Origin: SIG459 sp045631645
GTDB lineage: Bacteria; Bacillota; Clostridia; Oscillospirales; Oscillospiraceae
Assembly: GCA_045631645.1 (NCBI GenBank)
Contig: JAZQVC010000004.1
Location: forward strand, 1 to 64,000
Direction: 5' to 3'
DNA: 64,000 bases
Shown here: piece by piece, positions 45,460 through 53,515 of the stretch
How positions within the stretch are numbered: position 1 is the stretch's first letter
How the letters are laid out: each line of letters begins with the position of its first letter
Position numbers and translations under genes: made by a program
Notes under the pieces: model-generated
Seen by the model: only the letters and a program-made list of their open reading frames with translations
Database searches by the model: none
What the model was told of the DNA's origin: nothing

Positions 45460-48012
45460 ATGAAGTACGATTTTACCGCAATCGAGAAAAAATGGCAGAA
45501 GCATTGGCTGGAAAACAAGAGCTATGCAGCCGTAACCGGCAGCGATAAGCCCAAGTTCTATGCCCTTGTTGAGTTCCCTTATCCCTCCGCCGCAGGCCTC
45601 CATGTTGGACATCCCCGTCCTTACACCGCTATGGACATCGTTGCCAGAAAGCGCCGTATGGATGGCTACAATGTTCTTTTCCCCATTGGTTATGATGCTT
45701 TCGGTCTGCCCACCGAGAACTATGCAATAAAGAACCATCTCCATCCCGCAGATGTTACCCGTGATAACATTGCAAACTTCACAAAGCAGCTCCAGATGCT
45801 GGGCTTCAGCTTTGACTGGGATCGCTGCGTGGATACCACTGATCCCGCTTACTTCAAGTGGACCCAGTGGATCTTCCTCCAGCTTTTCAAGAAAGGACTT
45901 GCTTATAAGAGCCAGATGCCCGTTAACTGGTGCACCAGCTGCAAGTGCGTTCTTGCAAACGAAGAGGTTGTAAACGGCGTTTGCGAGCGTTGCGGCGCTC
46001 CCGTTGTCCGCAAGGAAAAGAGCCAGTGGATGCTCAAGATCACCGAGTATGCCCAGCGCCTCATTGATGATCTGGACGAGCTGGACTTCATCGAGCGCGT
46101 CAAGACCCAGCAGCGCAACTGGATAGGCCGCTCCACCGGCGCGGAGCTTGATTTTGCAACCACCAACGGCGACACTGTCACCGTCTTCACCACCCGCCCC
46201 GATACTCTCTTCGGTGCAACCTATATGGTTATGAGCCCCGAGCATGCCCTCATCGAGAAGTGGGCATCTCAGCTTGCCAATCTGGACGCAGTCCGCGAAT
46301 ATCAGGCTGCAGCAGCACGCAAGTCCGATTTCGAACGCACTGAGATGGCTAAAGAAAAGACCGGCGTAAAGCTTGCCGGTGTTGCTGCTATCAACCCCGT
46401 TAACGGCAAAGAAATTCCCATCTTCATCTCCGACTATGTTCTTGCCACTTACGGCACCGGCGCAATTATGGCAGTTCCCGGTCATGATGACCGCGACTGG
46501 GATTTCGCAAAGGAATTCGGCTGCGAAATCATCGAAGTTGTTGCAGGCGGCGATGTTGAAAAGGAAGCTTACACCGTTAAGGATGAAAGCGGCATAATGG
46601 TCAACTCCGGTTTCCTGAACGGTCTCACTGTTAAGGATGCTATCCCCACCATGATCAAGTATCTGGAAGAGCAGGGCATCGGTCACGAGAAGGTTAACTA
46701 CAAGCTCCGTGACTGGGTCTTCTCTCGCCAGCGTTATTGGGGCGAACCCATTCCTCTGGTTTATTGCGAGCATTGCGGCGGTTGGGTTCCCCTGCCCGAG
46801 GAGCAGCTGCCCCTCACTCTGCCTCAGGTTGAGAGCTATGAGCCCACCGATGACGGCGAAAGCCCCCTGAGCAAGATGACCGATTGGGTCACCACCACCT
46901 GCCCCGTCTGCGGCGGTCCCGCAAAGCGCGAGACCGACACTATGCCCCAGTGGGCAGGCTCCAGCTGGTACTTCCTCCGTTACATGGATCCTCATAATGC
47001 CGATGCTCTTGTTGGCGAAGAGGCAATGAAGTATTGGCATCAGGTTGACTGGTATAACGGCGGTATGGAGCATACCACTCTCCACCTGCTGTATTCCCGC
47101 TTCTGGCACAAGGTTCTCTATGATATCGGCGTAGTACCTACCGCCGAGCCTTATGCAAAGCGCACCAGCCACGGTATGATTCTTGGTATGAATCCCCGCT
47201 GCTTCGATAACCTCCCCGAGGAGGAGCAGGCAGCTCTTGTTGCAGAGCACGGCAGCGAGAAGGCTGCAAAGAAGGCTCTCGTTGAGAAGTATGGCGAGAT
47301 GGCATCTCACCCCATCGTCAAGATGAGCAAGAGCCTGGGCAATGTTGTCAACCCCGATGATGTTGTTAAGGCCTTCGGCGCAGATACCCTCCGCACCTAT
47401 ATAATGTTCCTTGGCGACTTTGAAAAGGCAGCTCCCTGGCAGGAGAGCGCCGTCAAGGGTTGCAAGCGTGTCCTTGACCGTATCTGGAACTTTGCCGAAA
47501 CCCGCCTCGAAGGCGGCGAAGGATATTCCAAGGCAAACGAGAAGGAAATCCACCGCACCATCAAGAAGGTCACCGAGGATATCGAGAATATGAAGTTTAA
47601 TACCGCAATTGCCGCTCTGATGGCTCTTGTAAACCAGTTCAGCGACAATGCTCCCACCCGCGGTGATATCAAGGCAATGCTTCTCATGCTCAGCCCCTTC
47701 GCTCCTCACATTGCAGAAGAGCTTTGGGAGATCCAGGGCTTCGGCGGCCAGTGCTGCCTCCACGCATGGCCCAAGTTTGACGAAAGCAAGCTTGTGGACA
47801 GCGAAAAGGAGATTGCAGTTCAGGTGGGCGGCAAGCTTAAGAGCACCATCATCGTTCCCGTTAACGCTGATAACGATGCCGTTCTCGCAATTGCCTATGC
47901 CAACGAAAAGATAGCAAAGCTTATGGAAGGCATGGAAGTTGTAAAGAGCATTGTTGTCCGTAAGGGCGATGATATCAAGCTTGTAAATCTTATTCTCAAA
48001 CCTAAAAACTAA
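45460..48012 (+). CDS. leuS: Leucyl-tRNA synthetase
   Basis: An 850-residue class I synthetase. The HIGH box is HVGHPRPYTAMD (about residue 45), the editing domain (CP1) spans about 220-400 with TTRPDTLFGATYMV and GTGAIMAVPGHDDRDW, and the KMSKS loop is KMSKSLGNVVNPDD (about 615-628). A zinc-like Cys cluster (CTSCKC..CERCG) lies near residue 158. It charges tRNA-Leu, one species of which is encoded in this window. No T-box leader was found in the 44-base gap after rsfS, so it is probably made from the upstream message. Confidence 0.96.
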   Translation: MKYDFTAIEKKWQKHWLENKSYAAVTGSDKPKFYALVEFPYPSAAGLHVGHPRPYTAMDIVARKRRMDGYNVLFPIGYDAFGLPTENYAIKNHLHPADVTRDNIANFTKQLQMLGFSFDWDRCVDTTDPAYFKWTQWIFLQLFKKGLAYKSQMPVNWCTSCKCVLANEEVVNGVCERCGAPVVRKEKSQWMLKITEYAQRLIDDLDELDFIERVKTQQRNWIGRSTGAELDFATTNGDTVTVFTTRPDTLFGATYMVMSPEHALIEKWASQLANLDAVREYQAAAARKSDFERTEMAKEKTGVKLAGVAAINPVNGKEIPIFISDYVLATYGTGAIMAVPGHDDRDWDFAKEFGCEIIEVVAGGDVEKEAYTVKDESGIMVNSGFLNGLTVKDAIPTMIKYLEEQGIGHEKVNYKLRDWVFSRQRYWGEPIPLVYCEHCGGWVPLPEEQLPLTLPQVESYEPTDDGESPLSKMTDWVTTTCPVCGGPAKRETDTMPQWAGSSWYFLRYMDPHNADALVGEEAMKYWHQVDWYNGGMEHTTLHLLYSRFWHKVLYDIGVVPTAEPYAKRTSHGMILGMNPRCFDNLPEEEQAALVAEHGSEKAAKKALVEKYGEMASHPIVKMSKSLGNVVNPDDVVKAFGADTLRTYIMFLGDFEKAAPWQESAVKGCKRVLDRIWNFAETRLEGGEGYSKANEKEIHRTIKKVTEDIENMKFNTAIAALMALVNQFSDNAPTRGDIKAMLLMLSPFAPHIAEELWEIQGFGGQCCLHAWPKFDESKLVDSEKEIAVQVGGKLKSTIIVPVNADNDAVLAIAYANEKIAKLMEGMEVVKSIVVRKGDDIKLVNLILKPKN

Positions 48013-48015
48013 TTG

Positions 48016-48044
48016 TTGACAAGCGGAATTAAAACCTTTATAAT
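48016..48044 (+). promoter_or_regulatory. Promoter of rpsU
   Basis: Perfect TTGACA (48016-48021) and TATAAT (48039-48044), spacing 17 bases, directly after the leuS stop codon. Confidence 0.88.
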
Positions 48045-48055
48045 AAGTCCGTTAA

Positions 48056-48092
48056 GCCATGATCTTATGGCCCTTGAAACGCCGCAAGGCGT
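48056..48092 (+). promoter_or_regulatory. Two small hairpins in the rpsU leader
   Basis: GCCAT/ATGGC (48056-48071) and ACGCC-GCAA-GGCGT (48079-48092) lie between the promoter and the GGAGGGAGGG ribosome site. The second ends 5 bases before that site. This could be a translational control element for S21, but no family is recognised. Confidence 0.4.
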
Positions 48093-48112
48093 ATTTGGAG
48101 GGAGGGAAATAA

Positions 48113-48298
48113 ATGTCTGAAATCTACGTCAAGGAGAACGAATCTCTGGACAATGCGCTGAAGAGATTTAAGCGCAGCTGCGCCAAGGCAGGTGTTATGG
48201 CCGATCTCCGCAAGAAGGAGTTCTACCAGAGCCCCAGCGTCAAGCGCCGCAAGAAGAGCGAAGCCGCTCGTAAGAACAAGAACAAGCGTTATTATTAA
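48113..48298 (+). CDS. rpsU: 30S ribosomal protein S21
   Basis: A 61-residue very basic protein starting MSEIYVKENESLDNALKRFK and ending in an Arg/Lys-rich tail (KSEAARKNKNKRYY). S21 binds near the anti-Shine-Dalgarno end of 16S rRNA and aids initiation. Size and sequence fit the family. It is a single-gene unit with a consensus promoter on one side and a terminator on the other. Confidence 0.95.
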   Translation: MSEIYVKENESLDNALKRFKRSCAKAGVMADLRKKEFYQSPSVKRRKKSEAARKNKNKRYY

Positions 48299-48308
48299 TG
48301 CTCAAAAA

Positions 48309-48339
48309 AAGGACCGACATTGTGTCGGTCCTTTTTTTT
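48309..48339. terminator. Terminator shared by rpsU and the convergent proX gene
   Basis: The 11-bp stem AAGGACCGACA (48309-48319) / TGTCGGTCCTT (48323-48333) has a TTG loop and is followed by T residues; the A-run before it makes it work leftward too. The proX stop codon is at its right edge. Confidence 0.92.
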
Positions 48340-48892
48340 ATTCGGCTTCCCATGGAAGAGAAACTTCTTTATGCTCTCTGCTTAAAGCAGGGAGTATTTT
48401 TTCAAATATGTTCGAAGTGTCAAAAGCAAGGGTTGAAGAGTTTATGCAGGGGTGGCAGGCAAATCGCGTATCATCCAAAAGCTCTCTATCAAAAACAAGC
48501 TGAACCTTTTTCTCTGTGTCATTCATAAGACCTAGCAGGGAAGCGGAGCCGCTTTTAACCCCAAGAAGAGCTTCAAGATGCTCCTCCGATGCGAAGCTGA
48601 GACGGGAACAGCCAAGCTGCGCGGAAAGATATTTTGTCTTGAAGGGCTTGTTGCCGGGCATTATCAAAAGATAAAAATCCGTCTGTTGGCGGTTGGTGAG
48701 GAAAAGATTCTTGGCAATTGAGCAGGCCAGAACTTTTTCCGCGGCGGCAAGGTCTTCCATAGTCATGGCAATGTCGTGGTCAACGCGGGTGAAGGGGATG
48801 GAAAGACTTTCAAGAAGGTCATAGCTTCTCTCTTCCGCCTCCGTGCGGCTTCCTTTTTCGGGGCGGCCGTTGAAAAGAATTGATTCATGCAT
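48338..48892 (-). CDS. proX: Prolyl-tRNA editing deacylase (ProX/YbaK family)
   Basis: A 184-residue single-domain protein of the YbaK/ProX family, which removes wrongly attached amino acids (such as Ala) from tRNA-Pro. Recognisable stretches are PFTRVDHDIAMTMEDLAAAE, the core Lys in SIAKNLFLTNR, KTKYLSAQLGCSRLSFASEE and VFDRELLD. ATG 48892 is chosen because AAAGGAG lies 10 bases upstream; an ATG nine codons earlier lies before that site. The start overlaps the end of the MFS gene by 8 bases, so the two are translationally coupled. Confidence 0.85.
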   Translation of the reverse strand: MHESILFNGRPEKGSRTEAEERSYDLLESLSIPFTRVDHDIAMTMEDLAAAEKVLACSIAKNLFLTNRQQTDFYLLIMPGNKPFKTKYLSAQLGCSRLSFASEEHLEALLGVKSGSASLLGLMNDTEKKVQLVFDRELLDDTRFACHPCINSSTLAFDTSNIFEKILPALSREHKEVSLPWEAE

Positions 48893-50087
48893 CTTTGTTC
48901 TTCTCCTTTCTTCCCACATTGTAGGCGCAGATTATAAGTATAAGAGTAAGAGCGGCAAAAACAGAAAGCGCATAGTAGGTGTGCACATAGCTTCCGCTGT
49001 GGTCGGCGATAATTCCAGGCAATGGTCCTGTTACAAAAGAGCCAACCATGTAACTGAACTGAAAATTACTAAGGGAGGAAGGATAGTGTCCGGGGGTGGA
49101 AAGGTCTGCCGCCATGCTGGAAAAGCCAACTGTGGAAATGGGAAGTCCCATACCCATAAACAGCATGGATGCGCAGGCAATGGGCATGGAGAGCTTCGGC
49201 GCAAAGCAGGCCAGCACTTCGCCCAGAATGAGAATGGAACAGAAGAAAAAGGCGGTGCGCCTGCCGCCAATACGGTCGGCAATTTCTCCGAAAAGCACCT
49301 TGCCCATGGTAAGGGCAAGACCCACGAGAGAGATAAGGCGGGAAACGGTGCGAAGGTCGGCGCCCTCGGTGGAATATAGAACGCTCAGATGATTCCAACC
49401 TGTGTTGCCCATTGCGCCAATGAGGAAGGCTGCGCAAAGCACAAGGATAAAGCGTTTCTTTTCGTTTTTAGAGCGTGGAGCATTTATATCGGACTGTTTA
49501 AGCTCTGCGGGACGAACATTGATTTGAGGTCCAACAAGGCTAAGAGCAATAAGGGTTGCTGCAACAAGGAAGAGCGCCTCAAACCAAAGAGCGGCTCGCA
49601 GTGAGAAATTGGAGATAAAAAAGGTGGCGATGGGTGGCCATACTATTGTGGCAAGACCTGTACCTGCCGAGCAAATTCCGAGAGCCAGAGTCTTGTGGGA
49701 AGTGAAGCTGCGCTTGATAGCGATGGAAACGCTGACGGTGCCGCCAAGACCGTAGCAAAAACCCAGCATTGAGGCGGCAAGGCAGCAGCTTATAAAGCTG
49801 TTGGCAAAACCAAAACCAAAGAAACTGAGGGCAGCAAGCACAGTCATAAGAATTAGACTTCTGCGAAGTCCGCAAAGCTTTATGTACTTTTGAACAAAGG
49901 GGATTGCAAGCAGGGAGCAAAGGGTCCGTATGGTAATAACCGTGGATGCCTGCGTGTTGCTCAAACCGATAATCTTAATGAGATAAGGCTGATAAACGGA
50001 AAAAGAGCTTGTTGTGAGACCCACGTTGCAAAATAGCAGCAAGGTACAGCCGATGCATATAAGCCAAGGATTATTTTTGTTTTTCAC
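48885..50087 (-). CDS. MFS transporter, substrate unknown
   Basis: A 400-residue major-facilitator protein with 12 predicted helices and the signature between helices 2 and 3 (AIPFVQKYIKLCGLRRSLIL). The C-half equivalent is GKVLFGEIADRIGGRRTAF. It looks like a member of the oxalate/formate or monocarboxylate type antiporter branch, but the substrate cannot be predicted. It is the first gene of a two-gene leftward operon with proX and is divergent from ogg; the shared 80-base region holds a perfect inverted repeat that covers both promoters. Confidence 0.78.
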   Translation of the reverse strand: MKNKNNPWLICIGCTLLLFCNVGLTTSSFSVYQPYLIKIIGLSNTQASTVITIRTLCSLLAIPFVQKYIKLCGLRRSLILMTVLAALSFFGFGFANSFISCCLAASMLGFCYGLGGTVSVSIAIKRSFTSHKTLALGICSAGTGLATIVWPPIATFFISNFSLRAALWFEALFLVAATLIALSLVGPQINVRPAELKQSDINAPRSKNEKKRFILVLCAAFLIGAMGNTGWNHLSVLYSTEGADLRTVSRLISLVGLALTMGKVLFGEIADRIGGRRTAFFFCSILILGEVLACFAPKLSMPIACASMLFMGMGLPISTVGFSSMAADLSTPGHYPSSLSNFQFSYMVGSFVTGPLPGIIADHSGSYVHTYYALSVFAALTLILIICAYNVGRKEKNKDA

Positions 50088-50109
50088 AGCATTTACACTT
50101 TCTATTTTC

Positions 50110-50173
50110 TTGAATTGAGTCGAGGGAAGTAATATAATGTATTTATTATATTACTTGGGAGAGCCGTATGCAA
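50110..50173. promoter_or_regulatory. Overlapping divergent promoters within a perfect inverted repeat
   Basis: The 12-base arms AAGTAATATAAT (50127-50138) and ATTATATTACTT (50145-50156) are perfect inverted repeats with a 6-base spacer. Each arm contains a TATAAT. Rightward promoter: TTGAAT (50110-50115), 17 bases, TATAAT (50133-50138), serving ogg. Leftward promoter: TTGCAT (50173-50168), 17 bases, TATAAT (50150-50145), serving MFS-proX, its -35 box falling on the first codons of ogg. The two polymerase footprints overlap, so firing of one should exclude the other; the symmetry also fits a repressor site. Confidence 0.6.
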
Positions 50174-50995
50174 GTTTCTGAAAAAATATATCTTGGAAGT
50201 CTGCGGGAAATAGATCCCGTTAAAACCTTTGAATGCGGACAGTGTTTCCGTTGGAATGCCGATGAAAATGGAGACTATTGGGGCGTGGCTTTCGGAAAAG
50301 CTGCAAAGATAGTCACAGAGGGAGAAGAAGTTTACATAATATGCAATTCTGAAGATTTTAACAGCATATGGCGGAGCTATTTTGATCTTGAAAGAGACTA
50401 TGAGTCCATAAGACTCAGCTTCGATGGGGGAGAATATCTTGCCAGATGCGCCGAGTTCGGAGCGGGAATAAGAATTTTGCAGCAGGAAAGATGGGAGGCG
50501 CTATGTTCTTTCATCATTTCTCAGTGCAACAATATTCCCCGCATTAAGGGAATAGTTGAAAAGCTTTGTCGCTCTTACGGAGAAAAGATTGAGTTTGAAG
50601 GAAGGGAATTCTATTCATTCCCCTCTGCGGAAGCTCTTGCTTTTCTTACATCGGAAAGCCTTGCCCATATACGCAGCGGCTATAGAGCGGCTTATATCGT
50701 TGATGCCGCAAAGGCAATTTTCGAAGGAAGCATAGATTTGGATGCGCTTGCCCGAGCAGACTGCGACACCGCGTTGAAAGGCCTTCTCTCAATGAACGGA
50801 GTGGGGAAGAAGGTGGCAAGCTGCGCACTGCTTTTCGGCCTCGGACATATGGAAGCTTTCCCTATTGACGTATGGATGAAAAGGGCGCTGAAGGAACATT
50901 TTGCCCCTGATTTTGACCCTGCAGTGCTTGGAGAATATGCCGGTCTTGCCCAGCAATATATCTTTTATTATGCACGCAGCGGAATGGAAAAATAA
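50168..50995 (+). CDS. ogg: 8-oxoguanine DNA glycosylase (OGG1 type)
   Basis: A 275-residue HhH-GPD glycosylase/AP-lyase. It begins with the OGG N-terminal fold (FECGQCFRWN), and the helix-hairpin-helix with catalytic Lys and Asp is MNGVGKKVASCALLFGLG and FPIDVWMKR (Lys of GVGKK, Asp of PIDV). It excises 8-oxoguanine opposite cytosine. The C-terminus ends YIFYYARSGMEK as in clostridial members. No iron-sulfur cluster ligands are present, unlike endonuclease III. The start ATG follows GGGAGAG by a few bases. Confidence 0.9.
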   Translation: MQVSEKIYLGSLREIDPVKTFECGQCFRWNADENGDYWGVAFGKAAKIVTEGEEVYIICNSEDFNSIWRSYFDLERDYESIRLSFDGGEYLARCAEFGAGIRILQQERWEALCSFIISQCNNIPRIKGIVEKLCRSYGEKIEFEGREFYSFPSAEALAFLTSESLAHIRSGYRAAYIVDAAKAIFEGSIDLDALARADCDTALKGLLSMNGVGKKVASCALLFGLGHMEAFPIDVWMKRALKEHFAPDFDPAVLGEYAGLAQQYIFYYARSGMEK

Positions 50996-51031
50996 GTAAA
51001 TATTTTATTTTATATATCTGACCGAAAACTA

Positions 51032-51059
51032 TTGACTTTCCCATTTTTCGTGCTAAAAT
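51032..51059 (+). promoter_or_regulatory. Promoter of guaB
   Basis: TTGACT (51032-51037) and TAAAAT (51054-51059), 16-base spacer, about 30 bases before the TTG start codon. The short leader has no room for a purine riboswitch. Confidence 0.75.
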
Positions 51060-51090
51060 AAGTAAAATCTTTAAATTGGGGTGATATCAT

Positions 51091-52569
51091 TTGTCTTACG
51101 AATCTTATGCACATCGTTTCATTGGTGAGGGTCTGACTTATGATGACGTTCTTCTCGTTCCTGCCGAGAGTAACGTTCTTCCTTCTCAGATTGACCTCTC
51201 CACCAGACTGACCAAGAACCTTAAGCTCAACATTCCCATCATGAGCGCAGCTATGGATACCGTTACCGAGTCCCGCATGGCAATCGCTATGGCACGTGAA
51301 GGCGGTATTGGCGTTATCCATAAGAACATGACCATTGAAGCTCAGGCTGAGCAGGTAGATCTCGTAAAGCGCAGCGAGAATGGCGTTATCTCCAACCCCT
51401 TCTCTCTCACCGCAGAGTGCACTCTTGCCGAAGCAGAAGCTCTTATGGCCAAGTTCCGCATCTCCGGCGTTCCCGTTGTTGATGCAAACGGCAAGCTTAT
51501 CGGTATCATCACCAACCGCGATATGAAGTTCGAAACCGATTATAGCCGTCTTATCGGTGATGTTATGACCAAGAATAACCTTGTCACCGGCAAGGAAGGC
51601 ACTACTCTTGAAGAGGCAAAGGCAATTCTCGGTAAGCATAAGATTGAGAAGCTCCCCATTGTTGACGCTGATTACCGTCTCAAGGGACTTATCACCATCA
51701 AGGATATTGAGAAAGCTCTCACTTATCCCAACGCAGCCAAGGATAGCCGCGGCCGTCTTCTCTGCGCCGCTGCACTGGGCGTAACCAATGACCTTCTCGA
51801 GCGCGCCAAGGAACTTGCTGACGCAGGCGTTGACGCTTTCGTTCTTGACTCCGCTCATGGCCACAGCGCAAACATCATGCGCAATGTAGGCATTGTTAAG
51901 AATGCATTCCCCGACATCCAGCTCATCGCAGGTAACGTTGCACCCGCTGAGGCCACCGAGGCTCTCATCAAAGCCGGCGCAGACTGCGTCAAGGTCGGTA
52001 TCGGCCCCGGCTCCATCTGCACCACCCGCGTTGTTGCAGGTATCGGCGTTCCCCAGCTGAGCGCTGTTCTTGAAAGCGCAGAAGCTGCCGATAAGTACGG
52101 CGTTCCCATCATTGCTGACGGCGGTATCAAGTATTCCGGCGATGTTGTCAAGGCTCTTGCAGCCGGCGGCAGCGTTGTCATGCTCGGTTCTCTCCTTGCA
52201 GGTTGCGAGGAAAGCCCCGGCGAGAATGAGATGTTCCAGGGTCGTCAGTTCAAGGTATACCGCGGCATGGGCTCTCTCGCTGCTATGGCAAACGGTTCCA
52301 AGGACCGTTACTTCCAGGAAGGCAACAAGAAGCTTGTTCCTGAAGGCGTCGAAGGCCGCGTACCTTATCGCGGACCTGTTTCCGACACCATCTTCCAGAT
52401 GCTGGGCGGTATCCGCTCCGGTATGGGCTACTGCGGCGCTCCCAATATGGAAGCTCTCCGCACCAAGAGCAAGTTCGTCCGCATCACCTCTGCTGGTCTC
52501 CGTGAGAGCCATCCCCACGATATCTATATCACCAAGGAAGCTCCCAACTACACCACCAGCCAGGGCTGA
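51091..52569 (+). CDS. guaB: Inosine-5'-monophosphate dehydrogenase
   Basis: A 492-residue IMPDH catalysing NAD-dependent oxidation of IMP to XMP, the committed step to GMP. The barrel begins TYDDVLLVPAES; two CBS domains occupy about residues 95-215; the catalytic loop is GPGSICTTRVVAG (Cys about residue 310) and the flap region is YRGMGSLAAM. The start is TTG 51091 with GGGGTGAT 6 bases upstream. It is monocistronic between its own promoter and a terminator. Confidence 0.96.
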   Translation: MSYESYAHRFIGEGLTYDDVLLVPAESNVLPSQIDLSTRLTKNLKLNIPIMSAAMDTVTESRMAIAMAREGGIGVIHKNMTIEAQAEQVDLVKRSENGVISNPFSLTAECTLAEAEALMAKFRISGVPVVDANGKLIGIITNRDMKFETDYSRLIGDVMTKNNLVTGKEGTTLEEAKAILGKHKIEKLPIVDADYRLKGLITIKDIEKALTYPNAAKDSRGRLLCAAALGVTNDLLERAKELADAGVDAFVLDSAHGHSANIMRNVGIVKNAFPDIQLIAGNVAPAEATEALIKAGADCVKVGIGPGSICTTRVVAGIGVPQLSAVLESAEAADKYGVPIIADGGIKYSGDVVKALAAGGSVVMLGSLLAGCEESPGENEMFQGRQFKVYRGMGSLAAMANGSKDRYFQEGNKKLVPEGVEGRVPYRGPVSDTIFQMLGGIRSGMGYCGAPNMEALRTKSKFVRITSAGLRESHPHDIYITKEAPNYTTSQG

Positions 52570-52588
52570 TAAATCAAGTAAAAATCAA

Positions 52589-52620
52589 AAGGCCGCGATT
52601 TATAAATCGCGGTCTTTTTT
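52589..52620. terminator. Terminator shared by guaB and the convergent PLC-like gene
   Basis: The perfect 20-base palindrome 52593-52612 (CCGCGATTTA and its complement) is followed by TCTTTTTTT on the plus strand and by CCTTTTGATTTTT on the minus strand. Confidence 0.85.
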
Positions 52621-52651
52621 TATGTGTCAGCAGTGTGGATTTCCACACCCT

Positions 52652-53293
52652 TTATTCTTTGCCCCATGCCATTTCAACTTCGTCCAAAAGGGGAAGTCCG
52701 GTCCGAATTGCATTAAGCTCCTTTCGGCAGGCATTTATGGCAATTGCGAGATACTCATCCGCCATTTGTGGGGTGAAGTAGTGGTATTCCCCCTCGCTGC
52801 TGCATTCGAAATCTCCCTTAAGCTCACGGAGAAAGCCTGCCATGTCAAACTCAAAGCGTTGGTTTATATCCTCCTCCGAAAAATCCGAGGGGAGAATAAT
52901 ACCGTTTTCCAGTCTGTGATTTTCAATTATATAGCGGTTTATCTTCCTGTAGTCGCTGTGGAGTTTGATCACATTTTCCCATATTCTTGCATCCCAGTGG
53001 GGGAGGGCATACATATATCTTCTGTAGAAAATATCCTGAATAAGATGGAGGTAGTAGCCAAGATATAGGCTGTCGCCTTGCATCCGCTCTCCATAGAGGG
53101 AGAGAAACTCCCTGAGCTTATAGGTCGTAAGACCGTTTGGAAGCGCCGTCTGAAAATGGGGAGCAGCGCGAAGAAGGGAGTCTATTTTGGCGTCGGGCAG
53201 AATGGAGCCTAGGCGAAAACGGTTGCGATCGGGAATTTTAAATTCATTGACCAGCGCATCGGCAACAGCGAGATGGAGTATCCTTGATGCCAT
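52652..53293 (-). CDS. Zinc-dependent phospholipase C-like protein
   Basis: A 213-residue soluble protein without signal peptide. Histidine/aspartate motifs match the zinc-dependent phospholipase C / S1-P1-like fold: RILHLAVADALV at the N-terminus, LGSILPDAKID, APHFQTAL and YLGYYLHLIQDIFYRR, which would ligate metals. Proteins of this kind are frequent in Clostridia and remain uncharacterised; a cytoplasmic phosphoesterase is more likely than a secreted lipase. GGGAGGG lies 8 bases before the ATG. It is convergent with guaB and divergent from the rimP operon. Confidence 0.65.
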   Translation of the reverse strand: MASRILHLAVADALVNEFKIPDRNRFRLGSILPDAKIDSLLRAAPHFQTALPNGLTTYKLREFLSLYGERMQGDSLYLGYYLHLIQDIFYRRYMYALPHWDARIWENVIKLHSDYRKINRYIIENHRLENGIILPSDFSEEDINQRFEFDMAGFLRELKGDFECSSEGEYHYFTPQMADEYLAIAINACRKELNAIRTGLPLLDEVEMAWGKE

Positions 53294-53391
53294 TTTCCAA
53301 ACCCTCCCTTTTACAGTTTTTCTCTATTTTACCATAGGCTGTTTTTGTTGGAAAGCGCCCATTTATAGGGGAAAATAACCAAAAAAAGCAC

Positions 53392-53420
53392 TTGATTTTT
53401 TATATGTAGGATGATATACT
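53392..53420 (+). promoter_or_regulatory. Promoter of the rimP-nusA-infB operon
   Basis: TTGATT (53392-53397) and TATACT (53415-53420), spacing 17 bases. The predicted start near 53427 is about 90 bases before rimP, and an intrinsic terminator lies in between. Confidence 0.65.
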
Positions 53421-53446
53421 ATCAGCGTTGGATAGGAAATTTGACT

Positions 53447-53471
53447 GAGTGGGCGCCCCCCACTCTTTTTT
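53447..53471 (+). terminator. Leader terminator (putative attenuator) of the rimP-nusA-infB operon
   Basis: The 7-bp stem GAGTGGG (53447-53453) / CCCACTC (53459-53465) is followed by six T residues. It lies after the operon promoter and before rimP, and no other rightward gene ends nearby, so it can only act on this operon. No reverse-strand U-run exists. Autoregulation of termination by NusA, encoded second in the operon, is an attractive inference. Confidence 0.65.
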
Positions 53472-53515
53472 GCAAGCAAAAATAAGATGTAAGAAATTAG
53501 GAAACGGTGTAAACT

